Origin: Euborellia annulipes
Taxonomy: Eukaryota; Arthropoda; Insecta; Dermaptera; Anisolabididae
NCBI GenBank assembly: GCA_023213315.1
Contig: JAKCPI010006261.1
Span: 1 to 64,000, forward strand
Direction of reading: 5' to 3'
DNA: 64,000 bases
Shown here piece by piece: positions 23,864-34,240 of this stretch. The notes beneath the pieces are model-generated. The model saw only the letters and a list, made by a program, of their open reading frames with translations, had not been told where the DNA came from and ran no database searches. The position numbers were made by a program, and so were the translations under genes. The first letter of the stretch is position 1. The number at the start of each line of letters is the position of its first letter.

Positions 23864-24149
23864 AGTAGATGGCCGTAAGGATGATCAATTATATTATAAG
23901 GACGTCGGCCAAAAAAATGAATACTTTTGCGTATTATCCGTTTATATGTAGATATTTCGATTCCAATGGTATAGAATCATCCTCAGTACAATCAACAGAT
24001 GTTTTGCAAATCGTTAACTCTTCCCATCCAATATGACAAAACAGCTGAGCATTCCATGAATGCAATTTTCATAATGATCGAAATATCTACAAATAAACGG
24101 ATAATACGCAAAAGTATTCATTTTTTTTTGGCCGACGTCCTTATAATAT
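23864..24149. mobile_element. Family C foldback element, copy 2
   Basis: Inverted arms TTATAAGGACGTCGGCCAAA and its complement at the right end; also GCGTATTATCCGTTTAT on both sides. A hammerhead-like core survives at 23950-23986 (minus). The partner core near 24080 keeps only its GATCGAAATATC half. Confidence 0.65.
23950..23986 (-). ncRNA. Hammerhead-ribozyme-like motif (family C copy 2)
   Basis: CTGAGGA, GATTC and GAATC stem, GAAATATC on the minus strand; same layout as 1720-1756. Confidence 0.4.
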
Positions 24150-24236
24150 TATTTCATTAAATTTTATTCGAAATACATGTATGTAAACAGTATTATTTTA
24201 ATAAATAATTTATTTTTGATCAATATTCCAGATGTT

Positions 24237-24416
24237 GGTTTCTTGGGGCCACCCACCCTCTATTTTTGGCATTGCTTGATTTTATTGGCTGTCGGACTTG
24301 CAGTCAGTGTAATTATCATCAATTTGATTGTCTTTTCTATCCTTCCCGGTCGCAAAAACACATTCTAGGGGGAATGGAGGTCTGCCGACCCCGCACCGCG
24401 GGAATAAGCTAAAAGT
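24237..24416 (+). repeat. Family G repeat, partial
   Basis: TTCCCGGTCGCAAAAACACA and CCGACCCCGCACCGCGGGAA match the 3' half of copy 1; the 5' half is diverged or replaced. Confidence 0.5.
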
Positions 24417-24789
24417 AAAAAATACACAACTCTACTCCTAGGATTACGCCTTTGCATATAGAAATAGGAGATATGAAATCGTTCCATATTTATTTAAATC
24501 ATTAGCTATCAGCATCCAGAGGGTGATTCAAAAGTCCATGCGAAAAAAACCCCGAAAAATTATAAACAAAGAGATATAGGTAGAGAGAAACATGGTGTTG
24601 AAATTTTAAATACTGTATGAAAATTTTTTTATTCATTTGGTAGGGTTCGGTTATCTGTCGGATCTGATCTGGCTTCAGTCTTGCTAGTGTTATAATAATA
24701 ATAATAATAATTTAAATATAATTTATCGTCCAGCCCTAAAAGCTCCTTTAGATAATAAAAAGGACCTGTGGTTCGATTCTAGTTCAGGG

Positions 24790-24880
24790 CAAGAGCGGAT
24801 CCAGAGGAGTTTCTCTGGAGGGAAATTTTTTTCTCAAATCTCGGGGAGTAATTACCCCCCCCCCCTTGTATCCGCCCTTG
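24790..24880. mobile_element. 91-bp hAT-type MITE with perfect 8-bp target duplication
   Basis: Ends CAAGAGCGGATCCAG and ATCCGCCCTTG pair. GTTCAGGG flanks both sides exactly (24782-24789, 24881-24888). A half copy in inverse is at 37771-37804. Confidence 0.8.
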
Positions 24881-24986
24881 GTTCAGGGCGATATATTTAT
24901 ATTAAATTAAATAAATATGAACCGGAAGACTTAAAAACAAAAAAATAAGAAAATAATAAAATTTAACTTTCTTCTTGATGAAAGTT

Positions 24987-25064
24987 AAAAATCTCGACAT
25001 CGATTTTTTGACATGATCGCAATACTTTCTCTTTATATATTACATATATAGGTAAGAGAAAGTA
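24987..25064 (+). mobile_element. Family A tail fragment
   Basis: AAAATCTCGACATCGATTTT through ATAGGTAAGAGAAAGTA, the final 80 bp of family A. Confidence 0.6.
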
Positions 25065-26400
25065 TAAAATTACTTAACGAAATTTAATTAAAAAATAAAT
25101 GAAAAAATTAATCGAAGATTTGTAACATAAATCCAGCCATATAGGTCTGCTCATCCCTTTATCGAAAACAGAGAACACCCTGTGACCGAGTTCATATGGC
25201 TATAGATTGTGAAATATTTATTTATATTAAATAACGATATATTAATTATCTGCAATCAATTCTGAAAATAATGAAATGATGCAATTGATTATTATAGTCT
25301 TAATATTTCATTCTCAATGACAGCCTGAGAATAATGATTTCTTCCTGTTGGGTTTTATTATTGAAATCGTAATAAAGACAATAAAAATAAATATAAATAA
25401 AGAGTTGTACTTGTGAAATACCTAAACTCAATCAATACCGGTAATCTTTTTTTGTGAGTTCATCCTGATTTTTTTTCTTTTTCAATTTAAATGTATTTGA
25501 TATGCAAATCAAATAAATATAAAAGATGATGTATAGAGTGTCTAAATTTAACTTAAGCATCGTAATAATAATAAAATAGAAAGACATAATGGGAATTTTA
25601 AACAAGCTCCCTATAAACAAAGCAAAACGATAAATAACTTGGAAGCTAAAGTTAGAATGAGTCAGTCGGACTTGATTAACCCCTCCCACCCCTGTAAAAT
25701 CTGACAGCCTTGTCTCTCTCTTCACTAAATAAATCCACCCCAAAAGACGAATTATTATTTTAAAAAAAGCAATTAAAAAGACTAAGTAATTAAACTCCAA
25801 GAAGTTTTTACGAATATAAATTTGAACAAAAGTCAAAATAAATCAAAAACTTTTTCAATAATTATTCGTGGTTGTTTTGTCTTTTTAACGACTTATTGCT
25901 TGCTATTCATTGTCAAAGTGTAGGTGGGTATTGTAAAATTCAATATTTATGCCCAGTGAGCTGAAAGATAATAAATTTGCTTAAGTTATATTAAGGGCAC
26001 AACAAGAAGTTGAGCTTGTATTTTGAATTAAAGAGACGATTGCAAAAATAAATTAGTGATTTCTGAAAGATAGGCAACACATAATAGCCCCTATTCATGT
26101 TTCCGTATGCATTTGGATCATCCAAGAGAAGATTTTAAAATAGGGCTTATTTATTAATCGACAGTTGGTCAAACCTTTGTTTTACGATTTTTTATACATT
26201 TTGCAATAATTTAATATAAATTCAACTGGCAACTAAAATCAAAATTCATTTTAATCTCTTCTAAACAGACTAGTATAGAATCTTATGTAAGGCCTAAAAA
26301 ATGAGGTTTTATGTTAACCATTCACTTTGTTATTTCGGTTGGCTAGTCGGGAAAAATAAATAAAAAACTCACTTCTCATTCAGACTGAATTTTTTTCCAT
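25065..26400. other. AT-rich spacer
   Basis: A minus-strand frame of 134 residues at 25432-25836 is hydrophobic (F, I, L, Y), as AT-rich DNA gives by chance. No domain or splice context. Confidence 0.45.
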
Positions 26401-26780
26401 TTGGAATATTGGATCTACCACAATGGCATCGAGGGAACTCTACGAGGAGAGGGAGTTGCTGTGACATCCCGTCCTATGGAAGGGACGTAATGAAGGTTCC
26501 CTTTCAGTGATGCATTCTTCGAAAGGAGTAGGCTACACGTCGGTGATGAGGGAGTCCCTCCTCAAACTAGGACATCCTCCCTAGCATAGAAGAGGTTGGA
26601 TAAAAGGAACTGGGTGGATCCAGAAATAAGGATTAGTTCACTAGCTAGAAACGAACACAGGAGGAGGAGTTAGAGATGTGAAATAATGTAACTTCACCGG
26701 GTGACGGTAGATGGATGGCTACGGCCAGGAGCCGGTTGGGTTTGAGGTGAGTGTTTTCGTACACGGGAGCACCTCGGGTA
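26400..26780. other. GC-elevated block, unassigned
   Basis: Clearly less AT-rich than its surroundings. Only short frames occur, such as a minus-strand stretch ending near 26648 that includes VYENTHLKPNRLLAVAIHLP. No splice sites convincingly bound it. It might be a UTR, an exon relic or a single-copy regulatory block. Confidence 0.3.
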
Positions 26781-26879
26781 AATAAACGGGAAACCCAATA
26801 GGAATTTCAAATAATAATTTCCTTAGACATTTCTGATTTCTGAATTGTTCCATTAATACAGATATTTATACTTATTGTT

Positions 26880-27018
26880 TGTAGATGGCCGTAAGGATGA
26901 TTAATTTAATTATCTGTTGATTGTACTGAGGATGATTCCATATCACTGGGGTCGAAATATTTATAAATAAACGGATAATACGCAAAAGTATTTATTTTTT
27001 GGCCGACGTTTCTATAAT
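26880..27018 (+). mobile_element. Family C element, deleted copy
   Basis: GTAGATGGCCGTAAGGATGA joins directly to the right half, ending TTTTTTGGCCGACGTTTC. The left half is deleted. Confidence 0.6.
26926..26961 (+). ncRNA. Hammerhead-like motif with wobble-preserved stem II
   Basis: CTGAGGA, then GATTCC paired to GGGGTC through two T-G wobbles, then GAAATATT. Two changes relative to 1915-1950 keep the stem. Confidence 0.4.
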
Positions 27019-27344
27019 TACATTGATTTATACTTATATAGTTCGAGGACCTCCACTTAAGCAACATTTTTAATTTAATTAAAACAAAAAATGATTATTT
27101 AGAAAAGAGTGCAAGAAATAAGAGATGTGTTTAAATGAGAATTCATTAAATCATGAGTAATGATAACTTTAAAGTATTATATGCATTTGTCCTGCATTTT
27201 CTCCTATTGATTTGTTTAAATCGATTAAAGCCCTTCACCTGGCGACTTTGCATCTAATTAGCTAGCTTTTCATTTAAAGATATGCCGATAAAATAAATAT
27301 ATCGTATATCTTAACTTGAATGTAATCAAATAAATCAGAAACAA

Positions 27345-28305
27345 TAAATATAAAAAAAAATCTGGTGTGACTGGCGCACAGCACACAACTTTCTCTTACC
27401 CTTCGGTAAGAGAAAGTTGTGCACTGTGCTGGTCACACCAGATTTTTTGTGTCGAGATATATTTAGTTTCCGATAGCACCTTAGTTTCAAACTTGCATTT
27501 TAAATGTTGACTGCTTCAAATAAACTATGGTTATTTTTCAAAATTTTAATCTCATATTTGGACATTTTATACACAATATAGAATCGTAAATAAATACAAA
27601 ATTTCATAAGAATTGGAAAAAAAAATTTTAAATGCCTAAAAAGTTCTAAAGGGGACCCCCTTTTGAATCGAAATAAACATACAAATCCCTATAGGAAATT
27701 AACATTGTTCCTATGCGAAGATAAGGTGGAAAGGGAATTTAAAAAGAGTAGAGAGAGACGATAATGTTTGCAAGTGAGAGAGAGACATATATGTTTTCTT
27801 TGAAACAATTAAAGACACAAATAAATTTAAAAAAAATCTGGTGTGACTGGCGCACAGCACACAACTTTCTCTTACCCTTCGGTAAGAGAAAGTTGTGCAC
27901 TGTGCTGGTCACACCAGATTTTTTGTGTCGAGATATATTTAGTTTCCGATAGCACCTTAGTTTCAAACTTGCATTTTAAATGTTGACTGCTTCAAATAAA
28001 CTATGGTTATTTTTCAAAATTTTAATCTCATATTTGGACATTTTATACACAATATAGAATCGTAAATAAATACAAAATTTCATAAGAATTGGAAAAAAAA
28101 ATTTTAAATGCCTAAAAAGTTCTAAAGGGGACCCCCTTTTGAATCGAAATTAACATACAAATCCCTATAGGAAATTAACATTAGGCCTATGCGAAGATAA
28201 GGTGGAAAGGGAATTTAAAAAGAGTAGAGAGAGACGATAATGTTTGCAAGTGAGAGAGACATATATGTTTTCTTTGAAACAATTAAAGACACAAATAAAT
28301 TTAAA
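27345..28305. repeat. Tandem duplication, period about 476 bp
   Basis: Two near-identical units each start with a family A hairpin (27353-27448, 27830-27924) and run to TTAAAAAAAAT. Only a few differences were seen (for example TTGTTCCTATG versus TTAGGCCTATG), so the duplication is recent. Confidence 0.85.
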
Positions 28306-28887
28306 AAAAATGGGAATTTAAATAATAATTGATTTTTAATCTAATAAAAAGAAAAAGATTTAAATTCCGTTACCATGGCAACCATTTCTATCTTTCCTAT
28401 GAAGAACAAGAGTAAAGTGGTCTTCAGAAGATTTCAACGGCAAAATGAGAATATACATTTTAAAGAGCATCTAAAAAATAATTGATTTTTGAATTTTAAA
28501 AAAAATCCTTGGAGGGAATTTTGAGAAAATCGAAAAAAACTGAAAAAGTACATCAGTAAAGTACTAGTACTTTTTGGCCGATTTTGTTCAAAAGCTTATT
28601 TTGAGCGTGTGGAAGGTACCTAAGTTAAATATAAAATTTCAATCCGGTAGCTCAATTCCTTCATGCTAAAAATCTGTCCACACATACAGACACACGCACG
28701 CACACACGCACGCACACACACACACACACACATACATACACACAGACCAATTTGCGGGACCCACTTTTTTGGACTCAGGGGACCTCAAAACATGTATATC
28801 CATCAAAATCTCGACATCGAATTTTTGACATGATCGCAATACTTTCTCTCCTATATATTTCATATATAGGGTAAGAGAAAGTAAAAA
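27353..28887 (+). mobile_element. Family A element, expanded by the tandem duplication
   Basis: Two hairpins are followed by the body from about 28360 (GTTACCATGGCAAC X-box-like palindrome at 28369-28382, TTTTGGCCGATTTTGTTCA), a CA-rich zone at 28678-28742, GACCTCAAAACATGTATAT and the terminal GTAAGAGAAAGTA. Confidence 0.75.
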
Positions 28888-28889
28888 AA

Positions 28890-29838
28890 ACTAATGTCCA
28901 GAGAAGCATCCAAAAAAAATCTAAGATTGTAGTACTCACCTGGACCCTGAATGGTCTTAATTTTGAACCATTAACTTATTTTCTACCGAAACATATTGAT
29001 TTGTTTTAATAAAAAAAAAAAAAAATCATGGTAATGATAGCCTATATTTAATTTATACTCATATTCCATATTAATGTGTGGTTTGATGATGTTAGATAAA
29101 ATATTGAAATGCGGAATTTTATTTAACCTCTTCATATCATCTTCCTTCATTCAATTTTTATTGATTCGAATATTAAACTAGAAGTTACAAATATTTTAAT
29201 TCTAATAGGCTAAAAGCCTTTAAAAAAAGCCTTTTATTAATAGTCTTAAAATATAAAAAAATTTGCGATATTTTTTCACTCACCACAAATTCACTTAAAT
29301 GCTTAGCAAAAGAATTGTCGTGACTTAACTTACCTAAAACAGACAAAAAAAAACCAAAAGAAAAAATATTAATAGAAAGGAATATTATCTAAATTTTTTT
29401 TTTTTTTTTAATAAGGAAGTGAGATTCTCATAATAATTAAGCAAATATTACAAATGGAACAGTTTCAAATATTTCGTGTATATTTTAATTAATAAATAAA
29501 ATGATTCAGTTTGTAGATAATTAAGGTCCTAATAGATGGCATTATATTTTTTCACACACGCAGCCGCAAGTAAGCTGCTGTTGAGATTTTAAGATTTGTA
29601 TGAGAGCAAAACACTTTCATAAATTAAACAAAAAAAAAAAACTAATTAGCTAATTAATTAGAACTTTTTGTGTGGGCTGTGATTTTTAATTTCGATAGTC
29701 TACTATATTTCAATGTCAGTAGTAATTTTATTTATATCTATCTGGCCCCTGTGATGTGTCGCGATTTCTTCAAAGAAATCAGCAAGATATTGCGGAATTA
29801 GGCAGAAATTTTTTTCTTTTTATGAAAAAGCATGACTT
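28890..29838. other. AT-rich spacer
   Basis: No gene or named repeat recognised. Confidence 0.5.
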
Positions 29839-29839
29839 T

Positions 29840-30085
29840 TTTTTAAGCACTCACACTTTTTCTCATTCACACTCACACTCACACAATATTTTCTCGGCAA
29901 CTCAGGCCATTTAAGTCTTTAAACGATACTCGTATGTTTAATATATCTATTGGGGGTCCAGGTATTCTTATTTAAGCCATTTGGTATCCAAATGGCTTAA
30001 ATAAAATCATCGGACTGCCTGGGGTCCAACCCGCGACTTTTGGTATACGAGGTTAGCAGGCTAACCCCTCCACCAAGCCCCGAGG
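29840..30085 (-). mobile_element. tRNA-derived SINE, family D
   Basis: In reverse: tRNA-like head with box B (complement of GGGTCCAACCCGCG), the AAGCCATTTGGTATCCAAAT palindrome, then CACTCACA tail repeats. Confidence 0.7.
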
Positions 30086-30439
30086 GCGGCTAGAGTTACA
30101 GGAAGAACAGCGGGAGCGTCAAATTTAAAATTTAAGTCAGAAAGGGAAATATTTACAAACAGTCAGCAAGAATAAATTTGATGCATTTGCGAGCAAGGGG
30201 GTCCAGGGGGCGTAGTAGGCTTTACCACTGGTTATAAATAATTAGGCTATATTAACGACCCGCTTAGAGGCACCAGTCCTCAGTGGCTAGGTCCAAACAA
30301 ACACAATACAAATTTAAATTATAAAAAAATTTTATTATATATTTTATCATAAGGTTTGTAAATGACCGTTGCAAAAAAGACGAAAAAATAATTTGATTAT
30401 TGTTATTTTAAACTAAAAAATCTTCATAATTTTTTTTAT

Positions 30440-30521
30440 TTTAAGGTCTTTTTCGGCATTGGAGGCTATTTTAACAGGTTTAAACTTGATTGAGACCCAA
30501 TTGATTTGAAATAAATTTTGT
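30440..30521 (-). mobile_element. SINE-like family F tail
   Basis: AAGGTCTTTTTCGGCATTGG and the following AATTGATTTGAAATAAATTT, complementary to the 3' part of 38212-38400. Confidence 0.45.
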
Positions 30522-30639
30522 CGCATAATTTTCTTAATTTTATTTCATAACAGAACAAAATAATTTAATCAAGCTTCTGTTAGTAATAGAAAAAAATTTT
30601 TATGGGAGAAATAATATTTATAAAGTAAGACGAATGATA

Positions 30640-30720
30640 ATGAATTGACGATCCAATGGTGGCCATCGCGGTGGCGTTGCTATGGCAACACGCCTTGGAA
30701 ACGCCGATAGAAACGACCTC
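30640..30720. promoter_or_regulatory. GC-rich block with RFX X-box-like palindrome
   Basis: GTTGCTATGGCAAC at 30676-30689 fits the X-box consensus (GTTGCCATGGCAAC) with one change, inside an 80-bp GC-rich island. RFX factors are known to use such sites in ciliary genes. No adjacent gene is identified here. Confidence 0.3.
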
Positions 30721-31035
30721 CCACTCAAAAGAAAAGAATTTCTCTTAACAGAATAGCAATGATCCTGAAGAGAAGGAAATTTTCATAAAACACGAGGCCT
30801 ATTGGCTGAGATTGTCGAAATTATTCAAGCCGATCAATAAATAAAAACTTGGAAATAAAAATGGCGAAATGCTTTATACAATAATAAATGAATTGACAAG
30901 TGCGGATGAATTTATTTATTTCAATTTTTTTTTTTTTTTTTAATACAAATTTTAAATAAAAAGGCTTAATTAAAAGAAAATTAAATATACACTTGGCTGC
31001 TAATCTTAAATTTAACTTTGAATTATTATTATTAT

Positions 31036-31197
31036 GTAATTTAAAAAACACTCACACTTTTTTCCCATTCACACACTCACATACAGCCATTTGGTATTCA
31101 AATGGCTTAAAAAAAATCACCCGACTGCCTGGGATTCGAGCCCTCGACTCTTGGTATACAAGGCAGGCTCGCTACCAATTACGCCAAGCCCGAGGGC
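31036..31197 (-). mobile_element. tRNA-derived SINE, family D (short)
   Basis: Head with GGGATTCGAGCCCTCGAC (box B in reverse) and the CACTCACAC tail; the middle is deleted. Confidence 0.65.
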
Positions 31198-31318
31198 TAT
31201 TATTATGTAAATATGTATAGAAAGTTCTGTAGCAATTAAATGAACAATTCCTTAGTGAGTTTTTCTTTTGTGTTGCCTAACTTCCAGTGAAACAAAACAA
31301 TAATACAATAGTTTCAAT

Positions 31319-31487
31319 CAGGGGCGTATATACATAGAAATTTTTTTCGGGGGGGGGGCGAAGTGAAAATTTTTCTGCGGAAATTTTTTTTTTTTTAAAC
31401 TAATTTTTTTTTTTTTATATGTGTTTGGGAAATTTCAGGGGGGGGGCCGGGCCCCCTCGCCCCCCCCCCCCCTTATATACGCCCCTG
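31319..31487. mobile_element. hAT-type MITE, 169 bp
   Basis: Ends CAGGGGCGTATATA and TATATACGCCCCTG are perfect inverted repeats. Flanks GTTTCAAT and GTTTTAAT match at 7 of 8 positions, as an aged hAT duplication would. The interior has long G and C runs. Confidence 0.8.
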
Positions 31488-31588
31488 GTTTTAATAAATA
31501 GTTTTATAGTTCTTTTTTATTATAACAGTATAGTTTTCAAATTTATCTTTTCTCTTTTAGATGGGTAATTACTCTAGCTAAATTTTAC

Positions 31589-31812
31589 TTGAATAACGGC
31601 CCTGTTAGTATTTCTGATCGTATTTCTGGTAATATAACCCTCCTGTTGTTCGATCTGTCTACAATTTTCATTTGTTCCTCTTCCGTAATCTTTCTCTCTT
31701 TATGGGCCATTATTTCTAGTGGCCAGTTCTCTATCCCTCTTCTACTTCGACCCCAATTCAAATCATCGAATAGTCGAAAGAACTCGCCCCTAAATATTTC
31801 CCTATCTTAGCC
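31589..31812 (-). CDS. Possible 3'-terminal exon or coding fragment, unrecognised
   Basis: A minus-strand frame without a starting ATG stays open for about 73 codons and ends in TAA. It reads as an ordinary mixed, charged protein (for example EFFRLFDDLNWGRSRRG and later MAHKERKITEEEQMK). A minus-strand AATAAA lies at 31516-31521, about 70 bp past the stop. Candidate AG acceptors sit just upstream but the polypyrimidine tract is poor. The plus-strand frame over the same bases is a hydrophobic shadow. No family is recognised; it may be a terminal exon, a relic or a chance frame. Confidence 0.3.
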
Positions 31813-31814
31813 AT

Positions 31815-33285
31815 CGATCTATATTAAAGCCAATCGTGGATTGCATTTACATTTTTAATATTTCTTATATATTATCTTAAGAATTTTTTTGTTTCAAAAG
31901 TTGTAATTAATGTCCACCGTATTTCGATAGCATAAATTTTATATATATTTATAAACCAAAAAATAACGATGATGTATTTTTAAGTATTCATTGTAACAAG
32001 ATATTACAAAATTATTTATCAATTTTATAATTACTCGGAAATGAGCAGCCGGTATACAAATAAAATAAAATTTCTTATATTTTGTAGACAACGTTTCGGC
32101 GTTCGTTACGTTGGCTGCTCAATTCCGCCTAATCGCCAATTTAGTATCTACAGCCAACCAACACTCAAAATATTTATAATTATATCTTTTGAAATATTAT
32201 CCCAAATGATATATGGGATATAAGTATTAGTATATTATTACGAGAAATTGAAAATTAATAGTTTTATTTGGTAAGTAGTGGTTCGAATGTCCCACTATTT
32301 CCAAAAATAAACATAGCCTTTCATTTAAAAAAAGATTCCCAACTCATGGGATAAACTAATACACTTAAATTAAAAGTCATTGAAGTAATTTTTCAGTATA
32401 AACTCACTCAAGTCTATAATATGATAATTTATTCTCTTTAATATGCAAATTTTTGAAATTATATTCTTTTATGTCTATGAGCATTTATCATTTTTTTATA
32501 ATATAGTTTCTAAAGCAATTTCCTCGATTTCCCATCATAGATATAAACTAAGCCTATTATGAAATATAACTTATATTAAGTCGGGGGTGCTAAAGATTTT
32601 ATCTCTGTTAAGAATGCCATAACTTTGGAAAATAGTATTTTAGATACTTTTATATCGATCTTTTAAAAGATTGGGGGTAGATAGCAAGTAACGAATAAAC
32701 TTTCAAGAATCTAAAACTATCTTTTACAAGTTAGGTATATTTTTATCATCAAATTAATCAATAAAAAATTCTTAAAAGATGATCAATATTTTAAGAAGAA
32801 TTCATAATTGAGAGACTTTTGTTAATAGTGAATATTTTAAATGAATAAAAAGCCTGTGTTCTTTCAAAATTCTCGCTGCTGAAAAGAGTACTCTAAAATT
32901 TATAGAAACTACTTTATGTGAATTATTTTTTATAAATTTATATCAATCTTTTAAAATCATATCTACAATATATCAGTTTAACAAAATTTTTTTATTAAAG
33001 GACTTTTTCGGCATCTGGGGCCATTTAGACCATTGATTGATAGTTAATTAAATTGAATCAAAATGTTTTTTTTTTTTGTGCCCTCACGACCTCTTATCCC
33101 TCAGAGCCACACGTCTACAGTTTAACTAAATTATAATCTAATAGAAGTCTTCTAAAATATAGGACTAATAAATAGTGTACTAATATTTTTATATTTATTT
33201 GAAAATTAGAATACTTTAATAATTTATGAAGTCACTTATGTGTTATTTACTATCAAGTGTATTATCAATCACAACTTATTGGTAG
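31815..33285. other. AT-rich spacer
   Basis: A short inverted pair GAGCAGCC (32043) and GGCTGCTC (about 32124) encloses CAACGTTTCGGCG, a possible remnant of the hammerhead-type families. A family F tail lies at 32993-33035. No gene. Confidence 0.45.
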
Positions 33286-33770
33286 AAAAAAATCTGATAT
33301 GCACTTGTCACACCAGATTTTTCATTTTTTGTGTATAGATATATTTAGTTTCCATTAGAACCTTAGTTCAAAACTTGATCACTTGCATTTCATAAGTAAA
33401 AATATGAAATACATCAGTAAAGTGTACTTCAAACAATTTTCACCAAAAAGTTTATTGATGCACTTTTTAAAGAGCATCTAAAAAATAAATGATTTTTGAA
33501 TTTTAATAAAATTCGTTGGACCGAATTTTGAGAAAATCGAAAAAAAAAAAAAAAAAAAACTGATAAATTACATCAGTAAAGTATAGGCCTATATTTTTTT
33601 TGTCAATTTTGCAAGTACCATTAAATATAAATTTTTTTAGGACATATTTCATAAAAAATACCATTAATTATAGCATTTGAAACAATATTCCGTACTTAAC
33701 TCAATTTTTAATTTTTTGGCGCTTGACACACTATTGCATAACAGGGTCCATATAGGATAAGGAAAAGTAA
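33286..33770 (+). mobile_element. Family A element joined to A2 terminus
   Basis: Collapsed hairpin 33286-33322, body with GCACTTTTTAAAGAGCATC near 33462, then the A2 end TTGCATAACAGGGTCCATAT near 33740. Confidence 0.55.
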
Positions 33771-34240
33771 AAATTGTTTATTTGAATCTCTCCTTTCCTA
33801 TTAGTTTTTGAACGTCTCCGATAGCCATCGGTATTTATACAGGAAATATATATGCCTATATATCGGTAGCAGAAAAGGGCAAAATAAAAAAAAAAATTAT
33901 TGAAAAATGGCGTAGTCCTGAAAAAAAATTTTTCATATATCTCAACTTTATGCCTTGTTTCTTTTTTTATTATTTAAGGTTCTTAGCCTGAGTTCATCGC
34001 TCTCTTATATAACTTTTTTTTTTACAATATGAATAAAGCGAGTCTTACAATGTTAGCTTAATTAATTCATAGCCACCCTAAATAATAAATTAATAAAATT
34101 TTCAATTTTCAAAAATATAATAATATAATGTGAAGGTTATATGGACCCTGTTATGCAATGATGTGTCAAAGACCAAAAAATTCAAAATTGAATTAACCAC
34201 GGAATATTGTTTCAAATGCTTTAATTAATAGTATTTTACT
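33639..34240. repeat. Inverted pair of family A2 ends
   Basis: The 33639-33755 arm (ending CATAACAGGGTCCATATA) is complemented by 34138-34240 (starting TATATGGACCCTGTTATG). The same terminus occurs at 35036-35075, 58049 and 58362. Confidence 0.6.

Noticed and set aside
25432..25836. 134-residue minus-strand frame
   Set aside because: Hydrophobic composition typical of AT-rich noncoding DNA, no domain, no splice or promoter context. Chance occurrence is plausible in this amount of sequence.
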